This document shows, one piece after another, positions 47,006 through 57,087 of a stretch of DNA of 64,000 nt (the stretch's first letter is position 1; every line of letters begins with the position of its first letter). The stretch comes from Steinernema hermaphroditum. Lineage: Eukaryota; Nematoda; Chromadorea; Rhabditida; Steinernematidae. The notes under the pieces are model-generated. The model did no database searches, was not told the origin of the DNA, and saw only the letters and a list, made by a program, of their open reading frames with translations. The translations under genes and the position numbers were made by a program. The stretch is taken from positions 6,412,012 through 6,476,011 of the forward strand of contig CM059623.1 of assembly GCA_030435675.1 (NCBI GenBank), given 5' to 3'.

Positions 47006-47260
47006 GTGCTCATGCAAATGGCTGAATTTGGGGCCAAAAACTATAGCCCTGCGGGCGGCAAGATTGGTGCTCATGCAAATAGCTGAAGTTGGAGCCAAAA
47101 AACTGTAGCCCTGCGGGCGGCAAGACACCATAGCCCTGCGGGCGGCAAGATTGGCGCTCATGCAAACAGCTGAAGTTGGGGCCTAAAACTGTAGCCCTGC
47201 GGGCGGCAAGACACCATAGCCCTGCGGGCGACAAGATTGGCGCTCATGTAAATGGCTAAA
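47006..47260. repeat. tandem repeat, about 3 units of 65-95 bp
   Basis: Units contain gtgctcatgcaaat, agctgaagttgg, agccaaaaactatagccctg and cgggcggcaag. Some units have an extra cagccctgcgggcggcaagacacc copy. Spacing between copies of tagccctgcgggcggcaag is 30 or about 65 bp. The array lies between the PAT RT fragment and the RTE tail and may be part of a terminal repeat of the PAT element. Confidence 0.75.
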
Positions 47261-47351
47261 GTGGGCTAAAGTGGGGAAAAATCCCCTATGAATAAATGGA
47301 GAACCGACAGGTCCGTTGGTCTGTGTGTGTGTGTTTTTTCGTGCGCATGGC

Positions 47352-49659
47352 GGAAACATTAACATTAACATTAACATTTATTCCGTATCATTGATTTACA
47401 TCAAGCGGATCCCATTATGTTCAACCATTGGCGCAGTGTCGTTCTTCTCGCTTGGTTCTGCCACGCTTGTGTCCTCAGTGCTTTCCGGATGTCGTCTCGC
47501 CATCTTGTTCTGGGTCGTCCGAGTGGTCTCGAAACGATTGGCCTCCAGTCAGTCAGGCGTTTCGACCACTTTTCTTCGTCTTCATTTGCGAGTTTCCACG
47601 CGTATTTCATCTTTCTCTTCTTTGCAGATTCCGCCACGTCAGATATCTTCGTCACTCCGCGCAGCCAATCGTTTGTCTTCTTGTCTACGAGACGAACGCC
47701 GACCATTCGCCGCTCCATCTTCCGCTGTGCGGTCGCAAGCCTCTTGCAGGCGGACTTCGTCAGCGCCCACGTCTCCGCTCCATACAGCATCGCTGGAAGG
47801 ACGCACATGTTGAACAGGCGCCGCTTCCATCTCATCTCGACGGTCGGATTGGTAAGGAACTGCTTGTACTGTTTGAATACATTCCATCCACTGCAGATTC
47901 TTCGGCTTATTTCTTTTCCATGGTCGCGAACAAGCCGGACTTCTTGACCCAAGTAGACGAAGGATTCCACACGTTCTACTTCACTTCCGTTCAGAAGGAT
48001 CGATGTAGGTTCCGTTGACATCAACTTGGTTTTATTTGCGTTTATCTTCAGTCCAGCTCGCTGCGATGCTTCGTTCAATTCATCCATCATCTTCTGAAGA
48101 TCTTCGGCCGTTTCTGCGATGAGTGCGATGTCGTCGGCGAACCGTAAGTTTGATAGACGGCTTCCGTTGATGTTTATACCGACTTCTTCCCATTGCAGGT
48201 GCCGGAAGACATGTTCCAGTGTTGCAGTAAACAGTTTGGGGCTGATTGTGTCGCCTTGTCGTACTCCGCGTCGGATTTCAATTGGCACAGGTTCGTCGTT
48301 GATGTTCACCAACGACATGGCTTCTTGATAGATCTTTTGCAGGAGCTTGGTGATCTGCCCCGGAACTCCTTGCTGCTGCACTGCGCTCCAAACAGCATTC
48401 AGTTCTACGCTATCGAAGGCCTTCTCGTAGTCGACAAAAACGATGAACAGCGGCAGCCGGTATTCGCGAGATCTTTCCACGAGCTGGTTGATTGCTTGCA
48501 GGTGGTCGATCGTCGAGTAGTTCTTCCGGAAGCCCGCCTGTTCCACTGGTTGCGCTGCATCAAGGATCCCTTCAATCCGCTTGGTAAGCACTTTCGTAAG
48601 TAGCTTGTAGATTGCGGAGAGAAGTGAGATCGGCCGGTAATTCTTCAATTCCAGCGGGTCGCCTTTCTTGTGCAGCAGAATCGTGGACGAGTCGGCCATC
48701 TTCTGCGGGATCGAACAGCTTCGGAGGCATTCGTTGAAGAGCTTCGTTAACCACGGTAACAGCACATGTCTTCCTGTTTTCAACATTTCGACCGTAATCT
48801 TGTCGATTCCAGGAGCCGTTCCATTTCGCATCGTCTTCAAGGCTTCTTCAACTTCACTGGTCAGCAGATCCGGACATTCTTCTTGCGTCTCGCGTTCTTC
48901 GTATTGTACGTCAACTGTGGAAGCATATAGCGATTCGTAGAATGCTTTTACTGTCCGTTTCAGTTGCGTTGATGTCGAACACAAGTTGCCGTCATCGTCA
49001 CGAAGTCTTGTTAGTCGTCTTCTTCCGATTGCGGCTTCTCTTCTCACTTGTCGCAGTCCTCGGTTCCTTTGGATCGCTTCTTCAACAAGCTTTTGATGAT
49101 GTTTCACGAGATCCTTCCTTATCTCACGCCGAATCAATTTGTTGTATTCGGTAAGGGTGATCCGTTCGGCAGCTGTTGATCGACGATTTTTCAGGAGCCG
49201 ACGCTGTGTGAAGAGTCGCTTCGTTTCTTGTGATAGTCGCGGAGACTTCTCTTCTGTTTCCCGGGCGAATTCTGCGGCAGCTTGGACATGTGCGACCAGA
49301 TAGGCGTAATCTTCTGGACAATCTTGCTGGTTCGCACATGGCACCATGGTAGTAAGTGCCATCCGGAAGAGATCACGATTCAAACGGTGTTTCTTCTTCA
49401 GCGTCCGATCTTCATGCCGCATTACTTCGCGCTTGGGCGTCTGGATCACTGCGCGTACGAGGCGGTGGTCTGAACTCGAGATGCAAGAGCCGAGAACGGT
49501 CGCGGACTGGAACCGAATGAGCCTGGAAGCAAGCACGAAGTCGAATGGCGGAAACACCCACACAAAATAAGGACCCCGAGGGGACGTGACACGACATAAG
49601 AGCGCCGGATTTAAGCGCGCCGTCAGAAGGGGTGGTTTCGACACGATACGCGTGTACAC
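47352..49659 (-). mobile_element. RTE-clade non-LTR retrotransposon, 5'-truncated
   Basis: A single 752-codon frame (49659-47401, leftward) begins in the end of an APE endonuclease (SSDHRLV motif) and runs through a complete reverse transcriptase: NYRPISLLSAIYKLLTKVL, FVDYEKAFDSVE, GVRQGDTISPKLF (RTE-typical) and LRFADDIALIAE with the catalytic pair of Asp. The C-terminal part has GAETWALTK and GRPRTRWRDD. The N-terminal two thirds of the endonuclease and the 5' UTR are missing, as in 5'-truncated copies. The 3' end is a short hexamer tail (TAATGT repeats, 47352-47385), typical of RTE elements. The RT frame is intact, suggesting a recent insertion. Confidence 0.93.
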
Positions 49660-49722
49660 GTATCTGTTCTCGATTCCTTCAACTAGGAAGGGAACAATGA
49701 TTTAGCAAGAACTAACTGTGGT

Positions 49723-51211
49723 TTATTGATGGCAGTGATTTGCAAGAACGGCCAAGTAGTCAATAGGCAGACCAAAATAATCGGACTCATATCTGTCAAC
49801 AATTGAAACGAGTTCTTTATCGTGCCGAGAATAGTTGTGCCGCTGGTGACGCTGTTTCAGTCCTTTAGATGGATTGAGAAAATACTCTCTGTAAGCTTGT
49901 CTACAGTGAGATTCTTCGCGATGAATGATCTGCAGCAAACGTTTAACTTGAATTCCTTTGTATGGCCAAATACCTCTAGCAGATCGATCATCCTCGGAGT
50001 TCCGACGGCATATCTGTTTAGAACTCCATGCCAGGCCTCAACGGAGTTATTCGTCCTAGGGCCTTTTCCAGTCCGATCGTACAGATTCCAGTCATTTCTT
50101 GAAAAAGTCGGACCATGACGCGCTCGCTGTGATAAGTCTGATCGGATCAGTGCTGAAATTCATAAAATGTATATAAGATACGTATAACAGCAAATTAATA
50201 CCGTCAGCGGTTTGACCTGGGAGGTTGCAGCTGATAGGTTCGTCAGGAATTGCGGATGGACCAATGTAGGTAGCGTAGAAGTAAGAAAACAGATGATTCA
50301 TGTCTTCTGTGGAATCCCAGAGGACACAAAAATGTTCGTAAACTCGCTGAGGGGGCACGAATGCTAAGCACTGCAAACTCTTCATGCGAACACGATCTTG
50401 CTCGTTCCCATTATACCGAACAAGAAGATCGGGGTGTGATTGAACAAAGCGATAGACTGACTGTCCGAGATGGAAGTGGCACAAGGTGACTTTGATGTCC
50501 GGCCACACATCTCGTGCCGCTTCGTAGCTCGCCCTTTCAAAGTCACTCATACAAGACACCGGTGGACCAGATTCACCGAGAAGCTCATTTATGGCTTCAA
50601 GCACGCGTCTATAAGAATTATTTTATGCAGCACAATGCGTTTACCAACATACCTATACAATTCTGACGTTTTTTTGTTCATAATTACGTAACATGCTGGT
50701 AGGGAAGATCTCGTGTCCAGGAAAGCATGGATCGTAAATAATTGAAGCATGTGGTCAGGAACTATTCGAAAGGTTCCATCAAATGCTACATTCTTATAAC
50801 GTGCAAGAAGGTTGGTACCATGGTATGACATGAAGATAAGTGCACGCATGCCGTTTCCATTAATATCTCTAACTAAGAATACTTCTAGAAGTCGAATTAG
50901 TTTTGTTGCTTTGTCGTCCACAACATACCATCCTTGAAAAAACGAAAACGATCGGGCACCGAGAACGAAAGGGCATCGGGTATATTGCATTCAATGTCGC
51001 CATCTTTCTGCGCAACTCGTCGTTTGGTCCTCTGGTAGTTACGTTCAAACGCTCCAGTATCAGCTGCACTGGCCAAGGCTTCGTCCGAGAGCGTACTTCT
51101 GATCGCATGGACTGCATCTCTTGTTGCGGCACGTGGACGAGACCCGACGATATCAGCGGATATCCTTGCTCCACGGGCAAGTGCATCCCTTGCGCAAGCG
51201 GGGGATGCCAA
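49723..51211 (-). CDS. MULE-family transposase gene with introns, 5' end disturbed
   Basis: Leftward pieces: 51211 to about 50945 (QRTKRRVAQKDGDIEC, VPDRFRFFKD); a 44-nt intron with gtatgt and cttctag; then a DDE region (VFLVRDINGNGM, AFDGTFRIVPDHMLQLFTIH). A second intron at about 50655-50615 leads to VSCMSDFERASYEAARDVWP and the MULE block VTLCHFHLGQSVYRF. Later are TNNSVEAWHGVLNRYAVG and, after a 40-nt intron, a C-terminus ending PIDYLAVLANHCHQ. Motif order fits an animal Mutator-like transposase. Several small introns keep frame, so it may be expressed or domesticated. The 5' end abuts a maT element, and no MULE terminal repeats were found. Confidence 0.75.
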
Positions 51212-52292
51212 TTCCTGTGATTGCGAAGTCCCTCAAATTCCACCGCAAACAAGTGCATCGCGTCGTCCAGCGTTTCGAGGAGACAGGAGGGATCAAGGAC
51301 CGTCAAAGAGAGGGAAGGCCGCGATCAGCCAGGACCCCAAAGCTGATGAACATGATAAGGAAGAAGATCCAGCGAAATCCCCAGAGAAGCATCCGAAAGC
51401 TAGCCAGGGAGCACGAGGTCAGCCATGAAACAATGCGGAAGCTGATCACAGACGATCTGGAGCTGGTTCCCTACAAGCTCACGAAGGGTCAGCTGCTTAC
51501 GGACCAGAACAAAGAATCAAGACTGGAGAAATGCAGGAAAATGAAGAACCTGAGACGCGGTGACGCCCTCCAGCGAATCCTCTTCACCGATGAAAAGATT
51601 TTCACCGTTCAACCGTATCGAAACAACCAGAATCAGCGTGAACTGTTGCCAAAAGGATCTCCACGCGTCGTCAAGAGGGAAAACGTCCACTTCCCGCAGT
51701 CCATCATGGTTTGGGGTGGAATTTCTGGCTTGGGCAAGACCAAGCTGGTTTTTGTGCCCAAAGGGGCCAAAATCAACGCCGACACCTACCGCGAGCTGAT
51801 TCTGGAAGGAGCTGTCATCCCCTGGGCCCAGGAAAATGCAGAGAATATCGAATGGAGCCTTCAGCAGGACTGGGCTCCTGCCCATGGCGCGAAGAAGACT
51901 CTTCAGTGGTGTGAGGCCAACCTGCCGAGCTTCTGGAGCAAGGACGTTTGGCCTTCAAATTCGCCGGATTTGAACCCTCTCGACTTTTCTGTTTGGGGTA
52001 TCATGGAGCAGAAGGCCTGCGCAGTCAAGCACAAGTCCGTTGGCTCGCTGAAACGCGCTTTGGAAAAAGCATGGGACGAAATTTCCCCAGAAATGATCCC
52101 GGCCATCCTGAAGAATTTCAGAAAGCGTTTGGACGCCTGTATTCCGCCCGAGGAAGCCATTTCGAATGAGATTGATTTTATGTTGTAGAGAATTTCATGC
52201 GCTTTCGAGTGATATATAAAATGTTTCGTTTTGTTCGTCCTGTGAAAAGTTATAGCTGTTTTTGCGCGTGACAGTATTTAATTGACACCCTG
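51205..52292 (+). mobile_element. maT (DD37D) transposon, transposase open, left end missing
   Basis: The transposase frame 51205-52188 (327 aa; the open frame itself extends to 51121) starts in the N-terminal HTH (IAKSLKFHRKQVHRVVQRFE), followed by the second HTH and a catalytic core: ILFTDEKIFTV (first Asp), WSLQQDWAPAHGAKKT (second Asp) and NSPDLNPLDFSVWG (third Asp), with exactly 37 residues between the second and third, i.e. DD37D of the maT subgroup. The right terminus ends gacaccctg before TA (52293-94). The matching left terminus cagggtgtc is absent: the sequence runs straight into MULE-like sequence at about 51200. Confidence 0.9.
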
Positions 52293-52392
52293 TAGCCTTT
52301 TTCATTCTCCATCCGACGCGATGCGACGCGACGCGACACGACGGTCGGTTCACGAGTATGAACGGGTGTCCGATCCGACCCGCGGCACTATT

Positions 52393-52503
52393 GCCCTGAA
52401 AGATCAATAATTACGGTATTTCGTTATTTTTCTTTTTTCTTTTAAAGGGGATTTTAAAAAAAGAAAAATAACGAGCTACCGTAGTTATTGATATTTCAGG
52501 GGC
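52393..52503. repeat. 111-bp hairpin MITE
   Basis: gccctgaaagatcaataa...cgttatttttctttt on the left is matched with few changes by the reverse complement ...aaaagaaaaataacg...ttattgatatttcaggggc on the right, leaving a loop of about 15 nt. Both arms carry TACCGTA/TACGGTA-like heptamers. It has no coding capacity. Confidence 0.7.
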
Positions 52504-52563
52504 GCCGTATCGGGAATACTGCCGTTACCGTTACGGTGTGGCGGGCAATCGTGTCGCTGTTGT

Positions 52564-53740
52564 AGCCAAATTTGCTGCTTAGCCAAATTTGCTGCCTACA
52601 GTAATTTTCAGGGAAAACGTGTCGAGACCTATCTCGAGTCTTCATACCTTCGGCTTTTTGTTTCTTTCTTTTTGCTTGGCTTCTTGTTTTCCTTTGTCCT
52701 CGGTGTGTTCTAATCTTTTTGTTGTAATTGCGTCATTTTTTGGACAAGTGGTCACTTCCTGTCCGCGTTTTATCTTCGTCTTTTTGTGCTCCGTGATCGT
52801 TCACTTCGCGTTTGTTTCTCTGCTGATTTTGTGTGTGGACGAAGTGATCAATCCGATTCTTATTCCGAGGCTACTAAATTTTAGTGTAGCTTTTGTAGCC
52901 AAATTCGCTGCTTATGCAGAGAGCCTCCGCTCCTCTTATTTTTGCATCTTGCTCTCTAGATATGGGTATGTACTCTAGAGGGGAAACAGCTAAACTGTTT
53001 GTAGGAGACATATTGTTCGATGGAGAGAGGAAAGGACAGCTGTCGCCTCTGTATTTGAGCTTCCCACGGCTCGATTGGCAGAAGGAAATAGCCGTCAAGC
53101 TCAACATCCCCGAAGTCCGAAGCCATGGTTGTATCGCGCCTCTGGTCCCCATTTCGCCTGAGTCCGTACCCGACCGCTCCTCTCTGTTCAGTCCGAACGC
53201 CGATGGAAACTGTGGTTTCCGAGCTTTGTCTTTTCTCGTCTCCGGAACCGAGGAGTATCATAGGGAATTGCGAAACGGTATATGTGATGTTATCGCAACG
53301 AAAGATGCTGAGTGGATCCAGCGTTGGACCGGTCGGAATCTACCAGAAAATGGCGTTCAGTACTTGGACAGAACCTCGATGCGTCGTCATGAGTGGATGG
53401 GCGAGATTGAGCTGCAGGCGGCAGCTGAATTGCTCAATTGCCACGTTATTGTGTATCGGAACATGTGGCATCGCTATAATCCTGATTATAGCCTCGGCGA
53501 TCTCAAAGTTCGATTTAAAGATGATTCCCTGAATGATGGTCGTCCTGTTCTGCCGTTGCTTGTGCAAGGTGATCACTTCTATGTGATTAATCGAATGCGT
53601 TAACATCCCTTCATTTTGCAAGTTCCTACGATTGTTTTTGTTGTTCTGTTTCCCAAATACAGTATTGAAAGTATGGTCTCGACACGTTTTCCCTGAAAAT
53701 TACTGTAGGCAGCAAATTTGGCTAAGCAGCAAATTTGGCT
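52564..53740. mobile_element. 1.18-kb element with perfect 66-bp inverted termini
   Basis: 52564-52629 and 53675-53740 are exact reverse complements over 66 bp. Each terminus holds a direct duplication of agccaaatttgctgc, and a further imperfect copy (agccaaattcgctgctta) lies inside at about 52896. No transposase is encoded. The only cargo is an OTU-type protease frame. Target duplications are not evident. Perfect termini imply recent movement. Confidence 0.9.
52914..53603 (+). CDS. OTU-type cysteine protease carried in a TIR element
   Basis: A 229-codon frame. The last two thirds fit an OTU domain: the catalytic Asp-Cys block SPNADGNCGFRALSFLVSG, the helix YHRELRNGICDVI, a middle block YLDRTSMRRHEWMGEIELQA, the strand NCHVIVYRN, and the catalytic His in QGDHFYVINRM. 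All three usual catalytic positions are present, so deubiquitinase-like activity is plausible. The start is uncertain: ATGs at 52914 or 52962 are possible, or upstream exons. OTU domains are known passengers in some Helitrons and other transposons; here it is the sole gene between 66-bp inverted repeats. Confidence 0.85.
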   Translation: MQRASAPLIFASCSLDMGMYSRGETAKLFVGDILFDGERKGQLSPLYLSFPRLDWQKEIAVKLNIPEVRSHGCIAPLVPISPESVPDRSSLFSPNADGNCGFRALSFLVSGTEEYHRELRNGICDVIATKDAEWIQRWTGRNLPENGVQYLDRTSMRRHEWMGEIELQAAAELLNCHVIVYRNMWHRYNPDYSLGDLKVRFKDDSLNDGRPVLPLLVQGDHFYVINRMR

Positions 53741-54160
53741 GCCACATCACTCGGTGTGGCAGTGAATCCTGCTGCCCTCAGGGTGTTCGTGCCGGGACCA
53801 TCCGGTCGTTCTGCTTCCTCCCCAGGCCAACTTGCTGCCCTTATTTCTGAACGCAAACAAAGTAGTTTTGAGGAGGGTTTTGTGGTTTTTGATGGCGATT
53901 CAGTGCTGCCTCGCTTTGCGTGTGTGTGTTTTCGTGTTCACCTGGCCTTTGACGGGGATCCAACTTTCGCTTTTCGTACATTTGAATGTCGTGCTGATTT
54001 ACTTCGTGCTGATTTAAAGCTGCGTGTGCTTACCGTGATAGTGTGAATTATCTTTATTGATGTTCTCTACTTTCAGGTCCACGAAGTGGAGAAGAAGTCG
54101 AAGAGGAAGAAGCCGAAGAAAATATTTTGTATTTTCAATGTATAAATAAATTTATCTATG
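53741..54160 (+). other. possible 3' exons of an unidentified gene
   Basis: An open frame (53735-54046; VNPAALRVFVPGPSGR, QLAALISERKQSSF) is followed by ctttcag at about 54076, a Lys-rich peptide (VHEVEKKSKRKKPKK) and a stop, with aataaa at about 54146. It may be the end of a gene into which the OTU element inserted. Low confidence and no family recognised. Confidence 0.25.
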
Positions 54161-54337
54161 TTTAATTATAAATATGATTTATCCATGGTGAAAGCTCTAA
54201 ATCTGTGTGGGGTTCGCCTAGTATAGGCATGGGGATAGATGAGTTCAGCATCCATCTTCGGAAATCTTGTTGTTAGGATATTCTGTGTCGTTACCGTATC
54301 TTTACGTGATTGATGATTACAGACATAAATTCTTACT

Positions 54338-54996
54338 ATGACTACGGCCCATCAGTATGGAGGCATGGCGGAGCAGGATCACGCTGAAATTTACGAGTTC
54401 TTAAAGACGGGTACCAATCCAAAGGAAGGAAAGGGGCCTCGCCAAACCCTGAAGCGAAAGGCGGACAAATTCCTTATTAACGGCGATCATTTGGTTCTGA
54501 AAGAGGGTGGGAGCCTTAGACATATAATCTTCGAACTTTCTCGTTTTCATTTACAGGAGATAACATAAAGCGAAGGGTGCTTATGTCGACAGAGGTTCGT
54601 GATGCCATTGATAGCGTTCATAAAGAGTTGTGCCATGCGGGGCGAGATGCTACCATTAGTCATCTAAGCAAGAGGTAACAAAGACCATTAAGCGCTAACA
54701 AAAACGTAGACCTTAGATATTTTTGGAGTGGAATATACAAAGACGTGCACCACTACATCGAACACTGCCATGAGTGTCAAGTTAACAAGTCGGCGTTATG
54801 CCTAGCCTCGAAGGAACTGCGACCAATTCACTGGCAGCAGGATTTACTGGAAGCGCGTGACGCAAATTGTAAGAACTATATGGGTGGTCCCGGCACGAAC
54901 ACCCTGAGGGCAGCAGGATTGACTGGGCAGCAGGATCACACACCCACATGTGGAAGTGGACTTCCCAGTCACTGTTCTGGAACTTTTTTGACGTGA
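54338..54996 (+). CDS. Ginger-like integrase N-terminal fragment with introns
   Basis: Exons of about 54338-54515, 54558-54674 and 54718-54996 read in one frame. The first has YEFLKTGTNPKEGKGPRQTL and KADKFLINGDHLVLKEGG. The second holds the integrase zinc-binding start HKELCHAGRDATISHLSKR. The third completes it: YFWSGIYKDVHHYIEHCHEC, giving an H-x4-H...C-x2-C finger as in gypsy/Ginger integrases. The DDE core does not follow; after PIHWQQDLLEARD the frame loses family character and stops at 54994-54996. So it is a truncated Ginger/gypsy-type integrase whose short introns favour a DNA-transposon (Ginger) or captured origin. Confidence 0.6.
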
Positions 54997-56005
54997 AAAC
55001 TTTGCGACACACTACTTTATCGTATTTTTAACGTTCCGAAGCTGTTTCCAAGGGAATTTGAGAGTTTGACCTAGATATTACAGGCTGTGTCCAACACTCG
55101 GTCAAGACCACACACAACGTTTTTTTTTCTGCGAACGAACGCCGCCGTCTTGTGTGGTCTGTTCTTTCTTGATGGGTTGGGGAGAAAGTTAACGCTAAAT
55201 CATCAGAGGGGAAACTATTGTTGAATTAGTCGGAGATATGTGGTTAAGATCTGCTTATCAAAAAAAACTAATGGCATTTCAAAAACTTATCCATCTTCTC
55301 CTGGAGTTGCATATTGCGGTAGATTCACGGGTCCCGCCGCGAACACCTTGATTTTCAGTATAAATTACGGTAGAGACACGATTGCCCGAGCGACACGATT
55401 GCCCACAACAACGGTCATTGTCCGGAACGGTAATATAGGCTTTGGTTTTATCTCTCGTCAGTAGTTTCGGTTGTGTTCGACCGACGCGTGCACCGGCGGT
55501 CTAGGGATGCACCCGGTTCCGGTGCCGGTTTTTTTTTGTTCCGGTGCATCTACTCTACTCTAGATGCCCTCAGGCCACCCTGTACCATTTCACTGTTTCG
55601 ATGGTCGATTCTAATATTGCGAATCGCATTCGTCGCGCAAATCGCGTCGGGACACGCGTAACTGCATCTTGTTGACATTCAGAACGGAAAAAATAACAAA
55701 AAAGAAGAAAAAATTCCGGCCACGCGGGAGAGCGAACCCTGATACACATTCTCCAAGAACAACGCACTACCACTTCGCCAAACACGCACTTGATGAAAGA
55801 GTGTTCGGTCGCATATGCCGCAGGAAATGGTTACAGTAGACAAATCGAAATTATCAGGGACGTCGTGCAAAATCCAGTAAATGCCAGCTTCCGGTAGACG
55901 GATTGTAGCTCGAAAACCTGCAGGCCTGCAGCGAAGCTTGGCACTTTGCGCGATTACTATAATATCATGAAATCTTACTAATGAGTCACATTTTGATGCG
56001 GGTCT
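54997..56005. other. 1-kb AT-rich stretch, no gene seen
   Basis: No family is recognised in any frame. A gcacccggttccggtgccgg stretch near 55506 resembles the GC-rich word seen in the globin intron. A minus-strand frame at 55679-56047 looks random. Confidence 0.4.
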
Positions 56006-56598
56006 ATGATACTTCATCCCGGTACACTTCATCCCCGGGCACTTCATCCCACGGGTAGATTATCCCACGGGCAGTTCATCCCACAGGCAAATCATCCCAC
56101 GGGCAGATCTAGCGACTACTCAACAATGACCACTGCATTCTTTCGTTCGACGTTATTAGCCGGGGTTTGCCTAAGCCAAGTCTGGATGTAAGGCCAAGCG
56201 CAAAAATGAATACGGGGCTCGCTTCGCTCGCCCGCAACCTTAAAATCTAGGCATAGTCCTAAGCCAAGCCGGGGTTTACCCAGGCCAAGCCTGGATGTTA
56301 AACCCAATACAAAACGTTGGGCCGCACCCAGCAGCACCACAAGTGTGAAGCGACGGAAGTAGCTGCGCTAATGAGTTAGTTACATTTCGAGCGTTCTGGT
56401 TGCAGAGACTGAAGCGGTGAACAGAACGATTTGTGGTATGATCTGCCCGTGGGATGAACTGCCCGGGGATGATCTGCCCGTGGGATAAACTGCCCGTGGG
56501 ATGAACTGCCCGTGGGATGAACTGCCTGTGGGATGAACTGCCCAGGGATTAAGTGCCCGGGGACGAAGTGTACCGGAATGGAGTGTCCTGACACCTTT
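56005..56598. mobile_element. foldback element with minisatellite-like inverted ends
   Basis: The left end (about 56010-56108) is a string of units like cagttcatcccacggg. The right end (about 56433-56590) is the same string in reverse complement, with more units (about eight). The outermost part is conserved, with cggtacacttcatccccggg on the left and its counterpart on the right. The centre (about 56155-56320) carries another copy of the dispersed aagccggggtttgcc/ctggatgtta repeat. Non-coding. Confidence 0.75.
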
Positions 56599-57087
56599 TG
56601 ATGCTGGGGGAATTGGATATTGCTTTTGAAGAAGCCGACAACTGCCGACAGAAAATCTTTTTCGCAGAATTGTCCGCCTTCGACGTATTGCAAATACGCC
56701 TTTTCTGTACCGCAAAAAGGACCGCAGCATCTCTATTTTCGATGAGCGATTTCTCGAAGGTTTGCTCAGTTTCTCACAGAAACGATCGCGCTTGTTGGAC
56801 AAGATCAGAATTGGTCCTTATTGCGTAAGCGATGTTTCCAGGCAGACCTGAAAGGACCAGGCTATGTACCTTGAAGTAGGTTATAGATTCTTGGAACTTT
56901 GTGTAAACTGTCGTGTTTGACATTGAAATCGGCTAGGGAGATTACATAAAGCATGAAGAGGTGGTGATTTTGTTTGTGTTTTGATGGTGACAGCCACTCA
57001 TTCATCGTGTGTGCTAGTTTTTTTCTAAGTTACGTTTCGTTGTATCGTAACTACGCCGCACGGAACTACGCCGGAAACTTCGTGAGA

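Noticed and set aside
47006..47260. CRISPR array
   Set aside because: Units vary in length and the between-repeat sequence is itself repeated; nematode context.
51517..51885. Minus-strand frame in the maT transposase
   Set aside because: Shadow of the intact + strand transposase; no own motif.
56008..56108. CRISPR-like array of 16-bp repeats
   Set aside because: Repeats are back-to-back without unique spacers and are mirrored by an inverted array; this is a eukaryotic foldback.
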